Assembly: GCF_014646695.1 (NCBI RefSeq) | Contig: NZ_BMNT01000057.1 | Coordinates: forward strand, 1 to 40,911 | From: Sphaerisporangium melleum | Lineage (GTDB): Bacteria > Actinomycetota > Actinomycetes > Streptosporangiales > Streptosporangiaceae | Length of the DNA: 40,911 nucleotides | Direction of reading: 5' to 3' | In this document: positions 33,359-40,749 of the stretch, piece after piece | Position numbering within the stretch: the first letter of the stretch is position 1 | Layout: every line of letters begins with the position of its first letter | Made by a program: the position numbers and the translations under genes | The notes under the pieces: model-generated | What the model saw: the letters and a program-made list of their open reading frames with translations, nothing else | What the model was told of the DNA's origin: nothing | Databases searched by the model: none

Positions 33359-34717
33359 ATGGATCGTCGCATCTTCGGCTTGGAGAACGAGTACGGGGTC
33401 ACCTGCACGTTCCGCGGCCAGCGCAGGCTGTCCCCGGACGAGGTGGCGCGCTACCTTTTCCGCAGAGTCGTGTCCTGGGGCCGATCGAGCAATGTGTTCC
33501 TGCGCAACGGCGCCCGGCTGTACCTCGACGTGGGCAGCCATCCCGAGTACGCCACCCCCGAGTGTGACAACGTCGTGGAGCTCGTCACCCACGACAAGGC
33601 GGGGGAGCGCATCCTGGAAGGTCTGCTCGTGGACGCCGAGAAGCGTCTGCGCGAGGAGGGCATCGCCGGGGACATCTACCTTTTCAAGAACAACACCGAT
33701 TCGGCGGGCAACTCCTACGGCTGCCACGAGAACTACCTCGTGGGCAGGCACGGCGAGTTCGGCCGGCTCGCCGACGTCCTGATCCCCTTCCTGGTCACCC
33801 GGCAGATCATCTGCGGCGCGGGCAAGGTGCTGCAGACGCCGCGCGGCGCGGTCTACTGCGTCTCGCAGCGGGCCGAGCACATCTGGGAGGGGGTGTCGAG
33901 CGCCACCACCCGGTCGCGTCCGATCATCAACACCCGCGACGAGCCGCACGCCGACGCCGAGCGGTTCCGCCGCCTGCACGTCATCGTGGGCGACTCCAAC
34001 ATGAGCGAGGCCACGATGCTGCTCAAGGTCGGCGCGACCGACCTGGTGCTGCGCATGGTGGAGGCCGGCACGGTGATGCGCGACCTGAGCCTGGAGAACC
34101 CGATAAGGGCGATCCGCGAGGTGTCCCACGACATGACCGGGCGCCGGCGGGTGCGGCTGGCCAACGGCCGTGAGGCGTCCTCGCTGGAGATCCAGCAGGA
34201 GTACCTCTCGAAGGCCCGTGACTTCGTCGACCGGCGCGGCGGCGACGCGATCACCGAGCGGGTGCTGGAGCTGTGGGAGCGGACCCTGCGCGCGGTGGAG
34301 ACCGGCGACCTGGACATGGTGTCCCGCGAGATCGACTGGGTCACCAAGTACCAGCTCATCGAGCGCTACCGCGCCAAGTACGACCTGCCGCTCTCCTCGC
34401 CCCGGGTGGCACAGCTCGACCTCGCCTACCACGACGTGCACCGCAAGAGGGGCCTGTTCTACCTCCTGCAGCGGCGGGGCGCCGTGGAGCGCGTGGCGTC
34501 CGACCTGAAGATCTTCGAGGCCAAGTCGGTGCCGCCGCAGACGACCCGGGCGCGGCTGCGCGGGGAGTTCATCCGCAGGGCGCAGGAGAAGCGCCGCGAC
34601 TTCACCGTCGACTGGGTCCACCTGAAGCTCAACGACCAGGCGCAGCGCACCGTCCTGTGCAAGGACCCGTTCCGCAGCGTGGACGAGCGGGTGGACAAGC
34701 TGATCGCCGGCATGTGA
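33359..34717 (+). CDS. pafA: Pup-protein ligase
   Basis: 452 residues, exactly the length of well-known PafA proteins. [18 protein letters not shown] contains the catalytic/metal Glu9, [15 protein letters not shown] the catalytic Asp57, and [45 protein letters not shown] are shared with Dop. It lacks the Dop loop after the first strand, which separates it from the paralogue at 26499. The C-terminal domain (about 400-452) ends [20 protein letters not shown]. It activates the C-terminal Glu of Pup with ATP and links it to target lysines. ATG 33359 preferred; GTG 33356 is next to it. Confidence 0.97.
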   Translation: MDRRIFGLENEYGVTCTFRGQRRLSPDEVARYLFRRVVSWGRSSNVFLRNGARLYLDVGSHPEYATPECDNVVELVTHDKAGERILEGLLVDAEKRLREEGIAGDIYLFKNNTDSAGNSYGCHENYLVGRHGEFGRLADVLIPFLVTRQIICGAGKVLQTPRGAVYCVSQRAEHIWEGVSSATTRSRPIINTRDEPHADAERFRRLHVIVGDSNMSEATMLLKVGATDLVLRMVEAGTVMRDLSLENPIRAIREVSHDMTGRRRVRLANGREASSLEIQQEYLSKARDFVDRRGGDAITERVLELWERTLRAVETGDLDMVSREIDWVTKYQLIERYRAKYDLPLSSPRVAQLDLAYHDVHRKRGLFYLLQRRGAVERVASDLKIFEAKSVPPQTTRARLRGEFIRRAQEKRRDFTVDWVHLKLNDQAQRTVLCKDPFRSVDERVDKLIAGM

Positions 34718-34937
34718 CCGGCGGCGGCCGCCTGCGGGCGCGCCGCGGCCGGTGCCGATGAAACTTTCGCCGGTCGCCCTCGGCAGGGGCGACCGGCGGA
34801 GTCGGCCGGTTCCGGGCCGAGGATCGGACCCCGGCCGCGGCGCAGGTCGGCGGGCCCGGCGGAGAAGCACGGCCGAAAGTACGGTCAGGCTTCGGCAAGA
34901 TCGGGGCGGTCGCGTCCGGGCGGTGGCGGCCGTCGGG

Positions 34938-34943
34938 TAGTGT
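34938..34943 (+). promoter_or_regulatory. -10 element TAGTGT of the FKBP gene
   Basis: The same hexamer as before pafA. Transcription would start near 34950. That allows either a short leader with CGAGGGA before ATG 34977 or a leaderless start at GTG 34953, adding eight residues before the signal peptide. GAAACTTTC at 34760-34768 lies further upstream in the 259-nt gap. Confidence 0.4.
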
Positions 34944-34976
34944 GACGCGAACGTGACGTCTCTCCGAGGGATACCC

Positions 34977-35930
34977 ATGCGCCGACTGGCCCTACTCGCC
35001 GCTCTGCCGTTGCTGTTCGCCGCCGCCTGCGGCGGAGGCGGGGGAGGCCAAGACGTCACCGCCAAGACCAGCGAGTCGTCCAGCGGCGTGAAGGTCGGAG
35101 GCGAGTTCGGCAAGAAGCCGCAGGTGACCTTCCCCGCCGGCAAGCCGCCGACCACCTCCTCCTCCCAGCAGCTCTCTCCCGGCACGGGCGCTCAGGTCAG
35201 GGACGGCGACTCGGTGGTCGCCAACCTCACCGCCTACAGCTGGGACGGCAAGACCAACGCCGCCCAGGGCTCCACCTACGACGACGGCGCGCCCCAGCTG
35301 ATCAAGGTCGATCCCAAGCTGCCGGGCGTGGTCTACAAGGCGTTCCAGGACAGCAAGCCGGGCGGGCGGTTCCTCGCCGTGGTCGCCAAGGACAGCCTGA
35401 CCCCCCAGCAGCTGGAGCAGGCCAAGTCGCAGGGCGCCGACACCTCGATCGCCAGCGTCTACGTCATCGACGTGATGGGCGTCCCGACGGCCAAGGCCGC
35501 CCAGGGCACCGCCACCGACCCCGGGGTGAACGGCGTGAAGCTGGAGAACCCCGGCGGTGACCAGGCTCCCAAGCTGACCACCAAGACCAGCGAGCCCGCG
35601 CCCAAGGACCTCGTCAGCAAGACCGTGATCAAGGGCGCCGGCCCGGTGGTGAAGTCCGGCCAGACCATCCTCGTGCACTACACGGGCAAGATCTGGGGCA
35701 GCGACACCGAGTTCGACAGCAGCTGGGGTCGCGGCGAGCCGGTGATGTTCCCGATCGGCGTCGGCAAGGTCATCAAGGGCTGGGACCAGAGCCTGGTCGG
35801 CGTTCCGGTCGGCAGCCGGGTGCTGGTCTCCATCCCGCCGAGCCTCGGCTACGGCAAGGCCGGCTCGGGCGACAAGATCAAGGGCACCGACACCCTGGTC
35901 TTCGTGGTCGACGTTCTCGGCGCCTACTGA
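34977..35930 (+). CDS. Lipoprotein FKBP-type peptidyl-prolyl isomerase, tandem domain
   Basis: 317 residues. The signal peptide ends LFAAAC with lipid-anchored Cys18. After a Gly-rich spacer comes a first, divergent FKBP-like domain (about 65-170) with RDGDSVVANLTAYSWDGK and a second, standard FKBP domain (about 210-317): GQTILVHYTGKIW, FDSSWGRGEP, FPIGVGKVIKGWDQSLVG and SIPPSLGYG, with the ligand-pocket Tyr, Asp, Trp and Tyr in place. It folds or helps secreted proteins on the outer face of the membrane. The gene commonly follows pafA in actinomycetes. A 16-bp hairpin ends it. Confidence 0.93.
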   Translation: MRRLALLAALPLLFAAACGGGGGGQDVTAKTSESSSGVKVGGEFGKKPQVTFPAGKPPTTSSSQQLSPGTGAQVRDGDSVVANLTAYSWDGKTNAAQGSTYDDGAPQLIKVDPKLPGVVYKAFQDSKPGGRFLAVVAKDSLTPQQLEQAKSQGADTSIASVYVIDVMGVPTAKAAQGTATDPGVNGVKLENPGGDQAPKLTTKTSEPAPKDLVSKTVIKGAGPVVKSGQTILVHYTGKIWGSDTEFDSSWGRGEPVMFPIGVGKVIKGWDQSLVGVPVGSRVLVSIPPSLGYGKAGSGDKIKGTDTLVFVVDVLGAY

Positions 35931-35951
35931 CGCCTCTCCGATACGCTCCGC

Positions 35952-35986
35952 CGAAGCGCCCGGTGCCTCAGGCACCGGGCGCTTCG
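35952..35986 (+). terminator. Terminator hairpin after the FKBP gene
   Basis: Perfect 16-bp stem, 35952-35967 (CGAAGCGCCCGGTGCC) with 35971-35986, three-base loop TCA, 21 nt after the stop. No T-run. Confidence 0.75.
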
Positions 35987-36103
35987 CCGTGGACGGCCCG
36001 CCCCTGTCCGGCTCCGCGGAACGGCCCGGGCGCACCGCGGGCAGATCCCGCCGCCTGGCGCCGGGCCTCCGCTGACGACCCCGGCGGGCCCGGGCCAAGT
36101 GTT

Positions 36104-36124
36104 GATCTACATTGTAAAGGCGCC
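36104..36124 (+). repeat. 21-bp direct repeat, copy 2
   Basis: GATCTACAT-T-GTAAAGGCGCC, one base different from copy 1 at 28083-28103 and in the same orientation. On the minus strand it again reads PGAFTM and TAG at the end of an open frame of about 43 codons from a GTG near 36237. Inside it TACA-T-TGTA is a small palindrome. Confidence 0.6.
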
Positions 36125-36379
36125 CGGTCTGGTGCCATCCTGAAGCAGAACGACTTCAAGCTCGCCGACAAAGACAGCACCATAACCACGGCTGTGGTCC
36201 CGCCAGAGGGTGATCCCGTCTGGTGCGCTGTCCACGAACGTTGACCGGGTCGGACTCCGTAGCCGGCGCCGGCACGACCCACCGCCCGGCGCCGATCACA
36301 TCCCGCGCATGGCCGGAGTGTGGAACCGTGCCCGGTGAACGTATGCGGTCACCGCAGAGGTGGATATAGGCGCAAAAGC

Positions 36380-36407
36380 GATCGCCCGGGCCGGAGCCCG
36401 GGCGATC
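36380..36407 (-). terminator. Rho-independent terminator of the GH43 gene
   Basis: Perfect 12-bp stem (36380-36391 with 36396-36407, arm GATCGCCCGGGC), loop of four, followed on the minus strand by GCTTTTGCGCC. This is one of few hairpins here with a T-run, 43 nt after the stop. Confidence 0.8.
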
Positions 36408-36449
36408 AGTGGCGGTACGCGTCCGAAGGGCGAGCCCTCGGTGCGCGGC

Positions 36450-38540
36450 TTACGGAGTGGCCAGGTTGAAGCTGCGTACGGTCACGGCGCCGCCGAGGGC
36501 CTGGCTGGCGTAGTTGAAGATGCCGAACCGGTGCCCAGGGAAGAACGGCCAGTTGTTGCCCATCGTGAGCGCCGGGCCGAGCGTGGTGAAGTTCGTCCCG
36601 TCGGTGCTGTAGGAGAAGCGGGCCTGCCTGCCGGTGCCGGGCCGGATGTCGGCGGTGGACCGCAGCCAGATCTTGCCTCCGGAGATCGCGGCGCTCGCGG
36701 CCTCGGTGCCCGTACCGGTGGTGTTCCAATTGGAGTCCATGGTCAGCCCGTTGGTCATGACGACGCGGGTGGTGCCGTTGTCGCGTTTGACGCCGATCCA
36801 GGCCGAGGAGTCGCGAAGGATCGCCAGCCCGCTGCGGTCACCGTCGCGCATGGTCGAGTAGTCCAGCTCGATGGTGGCCGTCGAGCTCGGTCCCTGGGTG
36901 CGGTGGGTGAGGGTGTTGCGGGCGTTGTACAGGTCGTTGGTCACCGTGGCGGTCTGCAGCCGCAGCCCGTTGTTCACCGAGTACTTGGTGGTGTCGGGGT
37001 TGTGGTTCCACTCCCACTGCGGTCCGAGCGTGGTGCCGGCGAAGGTGTCGGTCCCGGTCAGCGGCTTCACCTGGCGCGGCGGTGCGGGCAGGTTCGGCTT
37101 GGGGTAGGTCGCGCCCCAGCCGCCGTTGACGGTCTGCACCGTGGGCCAGCCGTCACTGCTCCAGGTGATCGGGGCCATGGCGGGGACGCGGCCACCGGGG
37201 TAGGCGTCCACGAAGGCCATGTAGTACCAGGCGCCGTTCTGGGTCTGCACCAGGCCGCCCTGGTGCGGCACGCCGCCGCCGGAGATCGGGCTCGGCATGT
37301 TGAGCAGCACCTGGCGCATCTCGTACGGGCCCCAGGGGCTGGTGGACCGCAGGATGTACTGGCCGTTGGCCGGCTTGGTGAGGAAGATGTAGTAGTACCC
37401 GCCCCGCTTGTAGAAGCGCGACCCCTCGAGCGTGCCGACGCTGGAGGGCGTCTGGAACACCTGCTGGGAGCGCACCTCGGAGGTGCCGTCGGCGGAGAGC
37501 TGGGCGACGCTGATGGTGCTGTTGCCGTAGGCGACGTACATCGTGTCGTTGTCGTCGACGAGCAGCCCGGCGTCGTAGTAGCACTTGTTGATCACCGAGC
37601 GCCGCTGCCACGTGCCGTCCACCGTCGCGGAGCTGTAGACGTAGGTCTTGCTGAAGTCGATGCAGCCCAGCCAGTAGAACTGGCTGTTGCTCGGGCGGTA
37701 GTTGAACGCCGAGGCCCAGATGCCCTTCACGTAGGCGCGGCCGCCGTTGAGGCTGTAGTTGTTGCCGAAGTCGAGGTTCGGCACCGAGTGCCCGGCGAAC
37801 TCCCAGTTCACCAGGTCATAGGACCGCAGGATCGGCGCGCCCGGCGAATAGTGGAAGGTCGAGGACGACATGTAGTAGGTGTCGCCGACGCGGATGATGT
37901 CGACGTCGGGGAAGTCCTGCCAGACCACCGGGTTGTTGTACGTGCCGGTGCCGGGATTGCCGGAGTCGCCGACCCGGACGAGCTGCCACTGCTGGTTGTT
38001 GCCGCCCAGATCGGTGTACTGCACGATGTTGCCGCCGTCGGCGGTGGAGGAGTTCTGCACCTCCACGGCCTTCCCGCTGTGGCGGGCGAGCAGGCGGACG
38101 TAGCCGCCGCTGGAGTCGGCCAGGCGGAACTGCTGGTTGTTGGCGTTGTTGTCGCTCCACTGGATGACGGCGGCGCCGTCGGCGGTGGAGGCGCCGGTGA
38201 TGTCCAGCACCTTGCCCGACAGGCGGGACTTGAGCCGGTAGTAGCCGCCGCCGGAGTCGACGAACTGCCACTGCTGCTGGTTGCCGTCGTTGCGGGCCCA
38301 TTGGACGATGCGGGCACCGTCGTTGGTGGCCAGGTTGTACACGTCCAGGGCCTTGCCGCTGTTGCGGTTGACCAGGACGTACCAGGCGCCGGTGTCGACC
38401 GTCGCCGCGGACGCGGGCGCCGGGTTCATCGTCGCGGCGGCTGTGCCGACCATGAGCATCGCGACGAGAGCGGCGGCGACCCGTGACCAGAGTCGCCGCC
38501 GCCGGGGTACGGCCCGTATGGCCTCACCAGTGGCAGTCAT
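36450..38540 (-). CDS. Secreted GH43-family glycoside hydrolase with ricin-type lectin domain
   Basis: 696 residues. A signal peptide with VPRRRRLWSR and a hydrophobic core ends about PASA/ATVDTG (residue 46). A ricin-type (RicinB/CBM13-like) domain covers 48-190 with three Q-x-W repeats (the second is QQF). The five-bladed GH43 domain (about 200-490) has catalytic Asp212 in FPDVDIIRVGDTYYM, Asp323 in YYDAGLLVDD and Glu372 in LEGSRFYKRGG. The C-terminal beta-sandwich (about 500-696) resembles the GH43_C2 domain of beta-xylosidases. The expected target is arabinoxylan or related hemicellulose. AAGGAGGATC precedes the ATG. A lac-type operator lies upstream. Confidence 0.93.
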   Translation of the reverse strand: MTATGEAIRAVPRRRRLWSRVAAALVAMLMVGTAAATMNPAPASAATVDTGAWYVLVNRNSGKALDVYNLATNDGARIVQWARNDGNQQQWQFVDSGGGYYRLKSRLSGKVLDITGASTADGAAVIQWSDNNANNQQFRLADSSGGYVRLLARHSGKAVEVQNSSTADGGNIVQYTDLGGNNQQWQLVRVGDSGNPGTGTYNNPVVWQDFPDVDIIRVGDTYYMSSSTFHYSPGAPILRSYDLVNWEFAGHSVPNLDFGNNYSLNGGRAYVKGIWASAFNYRPSNSQFYWLGCIDFSKTYVYSSATVDGTWQRRSVINKCYYDAGLLVDDNDTMYVAYGNSTISVAQLSADGTSEVRSQQVFQTPSSVGTLEGSRFYKRGGYYYIFLTKPANGQYILRSTSPWGPYEMRQVLLNMPSPISGGGVPHQGGLVQTQNGAWYYMAFVDAYPGGRVPAMAPITWSSDGWPTVQTVNGGWGATYPKPNLPAPPRQVKPLTGTDTFAGTTLGPQWEWNHNPDTTKYSVNNGLRLQTATVTNDLYNARNTLTHRTQGPSSTATIELDYSTMRDGDRSGLAILRDSSAWIGVKRDNGTTRVVMTNGLTMDSNWNTTGTGTEAASAAISGGKIWLRSTADIRPGTGRQARFSYSTDGTNFTTLGPALTMGNNWPFFPGHRFGIFNYASQALGGAVTVRSFNLATP

Positions 38541-38722
38541 GATCCTCCTTCGAGGACGAGGGGGGTGAACGGTCCGCGGCCCGGCGGACACGCCGAGGGG
38601 ACCGCCCGGCGCCACGGCCCGCCGAGCGGGGGCGCCGGGTGGTGGGCGGGGTGAGGGATCTGGGGGCAGACCTCGGGAGCCAGAGGGGTCCCGGGTGACC
38701 CCCACTCGCGTTATCTCCAGAC

Positions 38723-38749
38723 TGTGAGCGATAACAGATCGTTCGTCAA
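38723..38749 (-). promoter_or_regulatory. LacI-type operator and -35 of the GH43 gene
   Basis: TGTGAGCGATAACA at 38723-38736 matches the LacI-family consensus TGTTAGCGCTAACA at 12 of 14 positions, including the central CG region. On the minus strand TTGACG (complement of 38744-38749) stands directly upstream, as a likely -35, so a bound repressor would block the promoter. The leader to the ATG is about 180 nt. Confidence 0.6.
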
Positions 38750-39159
38750 GCCGAAACATACGCGACATGATCGGCCCGGCCGGCCGCGCGAGGCCACGGC
38801 TGGCGAGCATGCTGCCGAGGCCCTTTCGAGGGTCCCGGGAAGATCGGCCATCCCGCCACGGCGGCAGGTGTCCAGCGCCCGCAGGCGATGCGGTACGTGG
38901 GGCTTCTCGTGCGGCTTCCCCGCGTTGTCCAGGTCTTTTGCCGCGCGGTGCCCGCTGTGGGGAAGCCGGTTCGATGCCGGGCGGGGGCGGCGTCCGCGGG
39001 CACGAGTGCGAAGGGCGGAAGCGGTGCTGGAAAGCACCCGGGTTCCTGAAACTTTCATGAAGAGAACCGGGATAGTGCGGGTACGTTAACAGAGATCGAT
39101 GTTAACGATCACAAGTACGGCGGGCGGAACCGGAGCGGTGGGCGCGAGGGGCGGCGGCC

Positions 39160-39165
39160 TAGACT
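39160..39165 (+). promoter_or_regulatory. -10 element TAGACT of leaderless HTH gene
   Basis: TAGACT ends seven bases before the GTG at 39173, with no ribosome site between them. Confidence 0.45.
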
Positions 39166-39172
39166 CCCGGCT

Positions 39173-39808
39173 GTGAGCAGTGATGATCTGGACGTCCTCG
39201 TCGTGCTGCGCGATCCGGTGCGGCGTGCTCTGTACGAGTACGTCGTGGCGCAGGGGCACGAGGTCGGCCGGGACGAGGCCGCGCGCGCGGCGGGCGTCGG
39301 GCGCACGCTGGCGGCGTTCCATCTGGACAAACTCGTGGAAGCCGGGCTGTTGGTGTCGGGCTTCCGTCATCTCACCGGGCGTACCGGTCCTGGGAGCGGG
39401 CGTCCCGCCAAGGTGTACCGCCGCTCCGCCGTGGAGCACCAGGTCACCGTCCCGCCGCGCGACTACCGCACGCTGGCGCTGGTGCTCGCCGAGGCGGTCG
39501 ACGTCCTCGGCGGCGAGGACGCCGCGCAGGGGGCCGCCCGCCGGGTGGGCGAGCGGGCCAAGGCCGGCGACCTGCGCGAGGCGCTGACCGAGCGCGGCTA
39601 CGCGCCCTACGACGAGGGCGGGGTGACGCGCCTGCGCAACTGCCCCTTCCACGTGCTGGCCGAGGAGCGCCCGGTGCTGGTCTGCTCGCTCAACCTCGCC
39701 CTGTGCCAGGGGCTGCTCGCGGCGGTGGGGGAGCGTGAGGTCACCGCCCGCATCGATCCCCGGCCGGGGGAGTGCTGCGTCTCGTTCTCTAAAAATAATG
39801 ATCATTGA
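39173..39808 (+). CDS. Winged-HTH regulator with C-terminal cysteine cluster
   Basis: 211 residues. The N-terminal ArsR/DeoR-like HTH (about 5-85) has LRDPVRRALYEYVVAQGHEV, EAARAAGVGRTLAAFHLDKL and GLLVSGF. The C-terminal part has Cys157 (RNCPFH), Cys171 and Cys178 (VCSLNLALC) and Cys201-Cys202 (GECCV), a pattern like that of SufR-type iron-sulfur regulators, though the spacing is not identical. It may therefore sense iron-sulfur status or redox. An inverted repeat stands 66 nt upstream. The last codons AAT GAT CAT TGA form a palindrome AATGATCATT (39797-39806). A DUF3291 gene follows in the same direction, 32 nt away. Confidence 0.85.
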   Translation: MSSDDLDVLVVLRDPVRRALYEYVVAQGHEVGRDEAARAAGVGRTLAAFHLDKLVEAGLLVSGFRHLTGRTGPGSGRPAKVYRRSAVEHQVTVPPRDYRTLALVLAEAVDVLGGEDAAQGAARRVGERAKAGDLREALTERGYAPYDEGGVTRLRNCPFHVLAEERPVLVCSLNLALCQGLLAAVGEREVTARIDPRPGECCVSFSKNNDH

Positions 39809-39840
39809 CATTAGATGTCCGGCCGTGGTTCGGTGAGCGC

Positions 39841-40383
39841 ATGCACCTGGCCCAGCTCAACGTCGCCCGCATGCTCGCCCCCAAGGACTCCCCGGAGCTC
39901 GCCGGCTTCATCGCCGGGCTCGAACCGGTCAACGCCATCAGCGACTCCGCGCCGGGCTTCGTCTGGCGGCTGAAGGGCGGGGACGGCCCGACCGACACCG
40001 TCCAGCACGACCACGGCGACATGCTGCTGATCAACTTCTCGGTGTGGGAGTCCCGGGAGGCGCTGTGGGACTTCGTCTACCGGACCGTGCACCTGGATTA
40101 CCTGCGCCGCCGCCGCGAATGGTTCGAGCGGATGGCGGAGCCCTACAGCGTGATGTGGTGGATCCCCGCGGGGCACATCCCGGCACTGGACGAGGGAATG
40201 GCCAGGCTGGAGCGCCTGCGCGCCCACGGTCCCACTCCTGACGCCTTCACCTTCAAGGACTTCCACGAGCCGCCGCTGCCCGAGGCCGGCGGGCGGGAGG
40301 TCGCCACCGCCGAGGCGGGCGACGGCGCCGGCGTGCTCACCGAGAAGCTCCTCGTCACCTATGAGGGCATGGAGCCGGAGTAG
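39841..40383 (+). CDS. DUF3291 (ABM-like) protein
   Basis: 180 residues from ATG 39841, with GGTGAG upstream; a TTG at 39805 overlaps the end of the previous gene and is not needed. MHLAQLNVARMLAPKDSPEL, GFIAGLEPVNAISDSAPGFVWRL, LLINFSVWESREALWDFVYR, and MAEPYSVMWWIPAGHIP are characteristic of the DUF3291 dimeric ferredoxin-like fold related to antibiotic-biosynthesis monooxygenases. The catalytic role is unknown. It is probably co-transcribed with the HTH regulator; a redox or haem-related job is possible but not shown. Confidence 0.9.
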   Translation: MHLAQLNVARMLAPKDSPELAGFIAGLEPVNAISDSAPGFVWRLKGGDGPTDTVQHDHGDMLLINFSVWESREALWDFVYRTVHLDYLRRRREWFERMAEPYSVMWWIPAGHIPALDEGMARLERLRAHGPTPDAFTFKDFHEPPLPEAGGREVATAEAGDGAGVLTEKLLVTYEGMEPE

Positions 40384-40463
40384 CCGCAAGGCCACGGGGC
40401 CGGCGACCCGATGCGGGCGCCCGGCCCCGGCCCTGCGCCGCCACCGGCCGGGCGGGATGCCCG

Positions 40464-40492
40464 TTGACTCACGACGCCTCGTTCAGTACCGT
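40464..40492 (+). promoter_or_regulatory. Strong promoter upstream of the terminal GH43 gene
   Basis: TTGACT (40464-40469), 17-bp spacer, TACCGT (40487-40492). Transcription would start near 40499, giving a 250-nt leader that contains the operators below. Confidence 0.55.
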
Positions 40493-40512
40493 GCAGAAAA
40501 ATCAACGAAGTT

Positions 40513-40527
40513 AACGTTCCGAACGTT
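40513..40527. promoter_or_regulatory. 15-bp palindrome downstream of the promoter
   Basis: AACGTTC-C-GAACGTT, perfect, about 14 bases after the predicted transcription start. Candidate operator of a dimeric repressor distinct from the LacI-type sites. Confidence 0.45.
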
Positions 40528-40622
40528 TTCCGCATTGGTGTGATGACGCGAGCGGTCGACACGTCATACGTCTAATCAGATCATGTGTGGCTCTATTGGC
40601 AAGGGGCCGGCATCATATGCGA

Positions 40623-40666
40623 TGTTAGCGCTAACAATACGTCTCATCTGCATGTTAGCGCTCACA
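40623..40666. promoter_or_regulatory. Twin LacI-family operators before the terminal GH43 gene
   Basis: TGTTAGCGCTAACA (40623-40636, perfect palindrome) and TGTTAGCGCTCACA (40653-40666, one mismatch), start to start 30 bp. Central CG and TGTTAGCGCTAACA-like halves are typical of LacI-family repressors of plant-polysaccharide genes. The gap from 40384 to 40749 (366 nt) holds only these regulatory elements. Confidence 0.75.
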
Positions 40667-40749
40667 TTGTTCGCCGGGCATGGCGCATGACCGCGTCCGG
40701 CGGAGTCACGGGGCGCAAGGTGGTCAACCGCAATCTCAGGAAGGTGATC

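Larger units (their letters stand above)
35931..36449. other. Region between FKBP and the GH43 gene
   Basis: 519 nt between convergent genes. It holds the FKBP terminator (35952-35986), repeat copy 2 (36104-36124), and the GH43 terminator (36380-36407). At 36100-36245 the base composition drops in GC and both strands show a short open frame: on plus, GAILKQNDFKLADKDST to CAVHER; on minus, ITLWRDHSRGYGAVFVGELE to PGAFTM. Neither has a good start or a family I recognise; one may be the relic of a gene. Confidence 0.4.
38541..39172. promoter_or_regulatory. Divergent region between the GH43 gene and the HTH gene
   Basis: 632 nt without a supported gene. It contains the lac-type operator (38723-38736), a perfect palindrome TGAAA-C-TTTCA (39047-39057) that resembles the GAAA-N-TTTC sites known from streptomycete xylanase promoters, and CGTTAAC-N10-GTTAACG (39084-39090, 39101-39107) about 66 nt before the HTH gene. 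A 121-codon open frame from 38724 is rejected for poor composition and lack of a ribosome site. Confidence 0.45.

Noticed and set aside
36360-38486. 708-codon plus-strand open frame opposite GH43
   Set aside because: Antisense shadow, Val/Gly/Ala/His-rich with no motif; the minus strand has signal peptide, lectin repeats and GH43 catalytic residues.
38541-38810. N-terminal extension of the GH43 protein by 90 residues
   Set aside because: The ATG at 38540 has AAGGAGGATC and begins a standard signal peptide; the extension crosses the promoter and operator.
38724-39089. 121-codon plus-strand frame between GH43 and the HTH gene
   Set aside because: No ribosome site, Arg/Pro/Ser-rich composition, and it overlaps the lac-type operator and two palindromes that mark a regulatory region.
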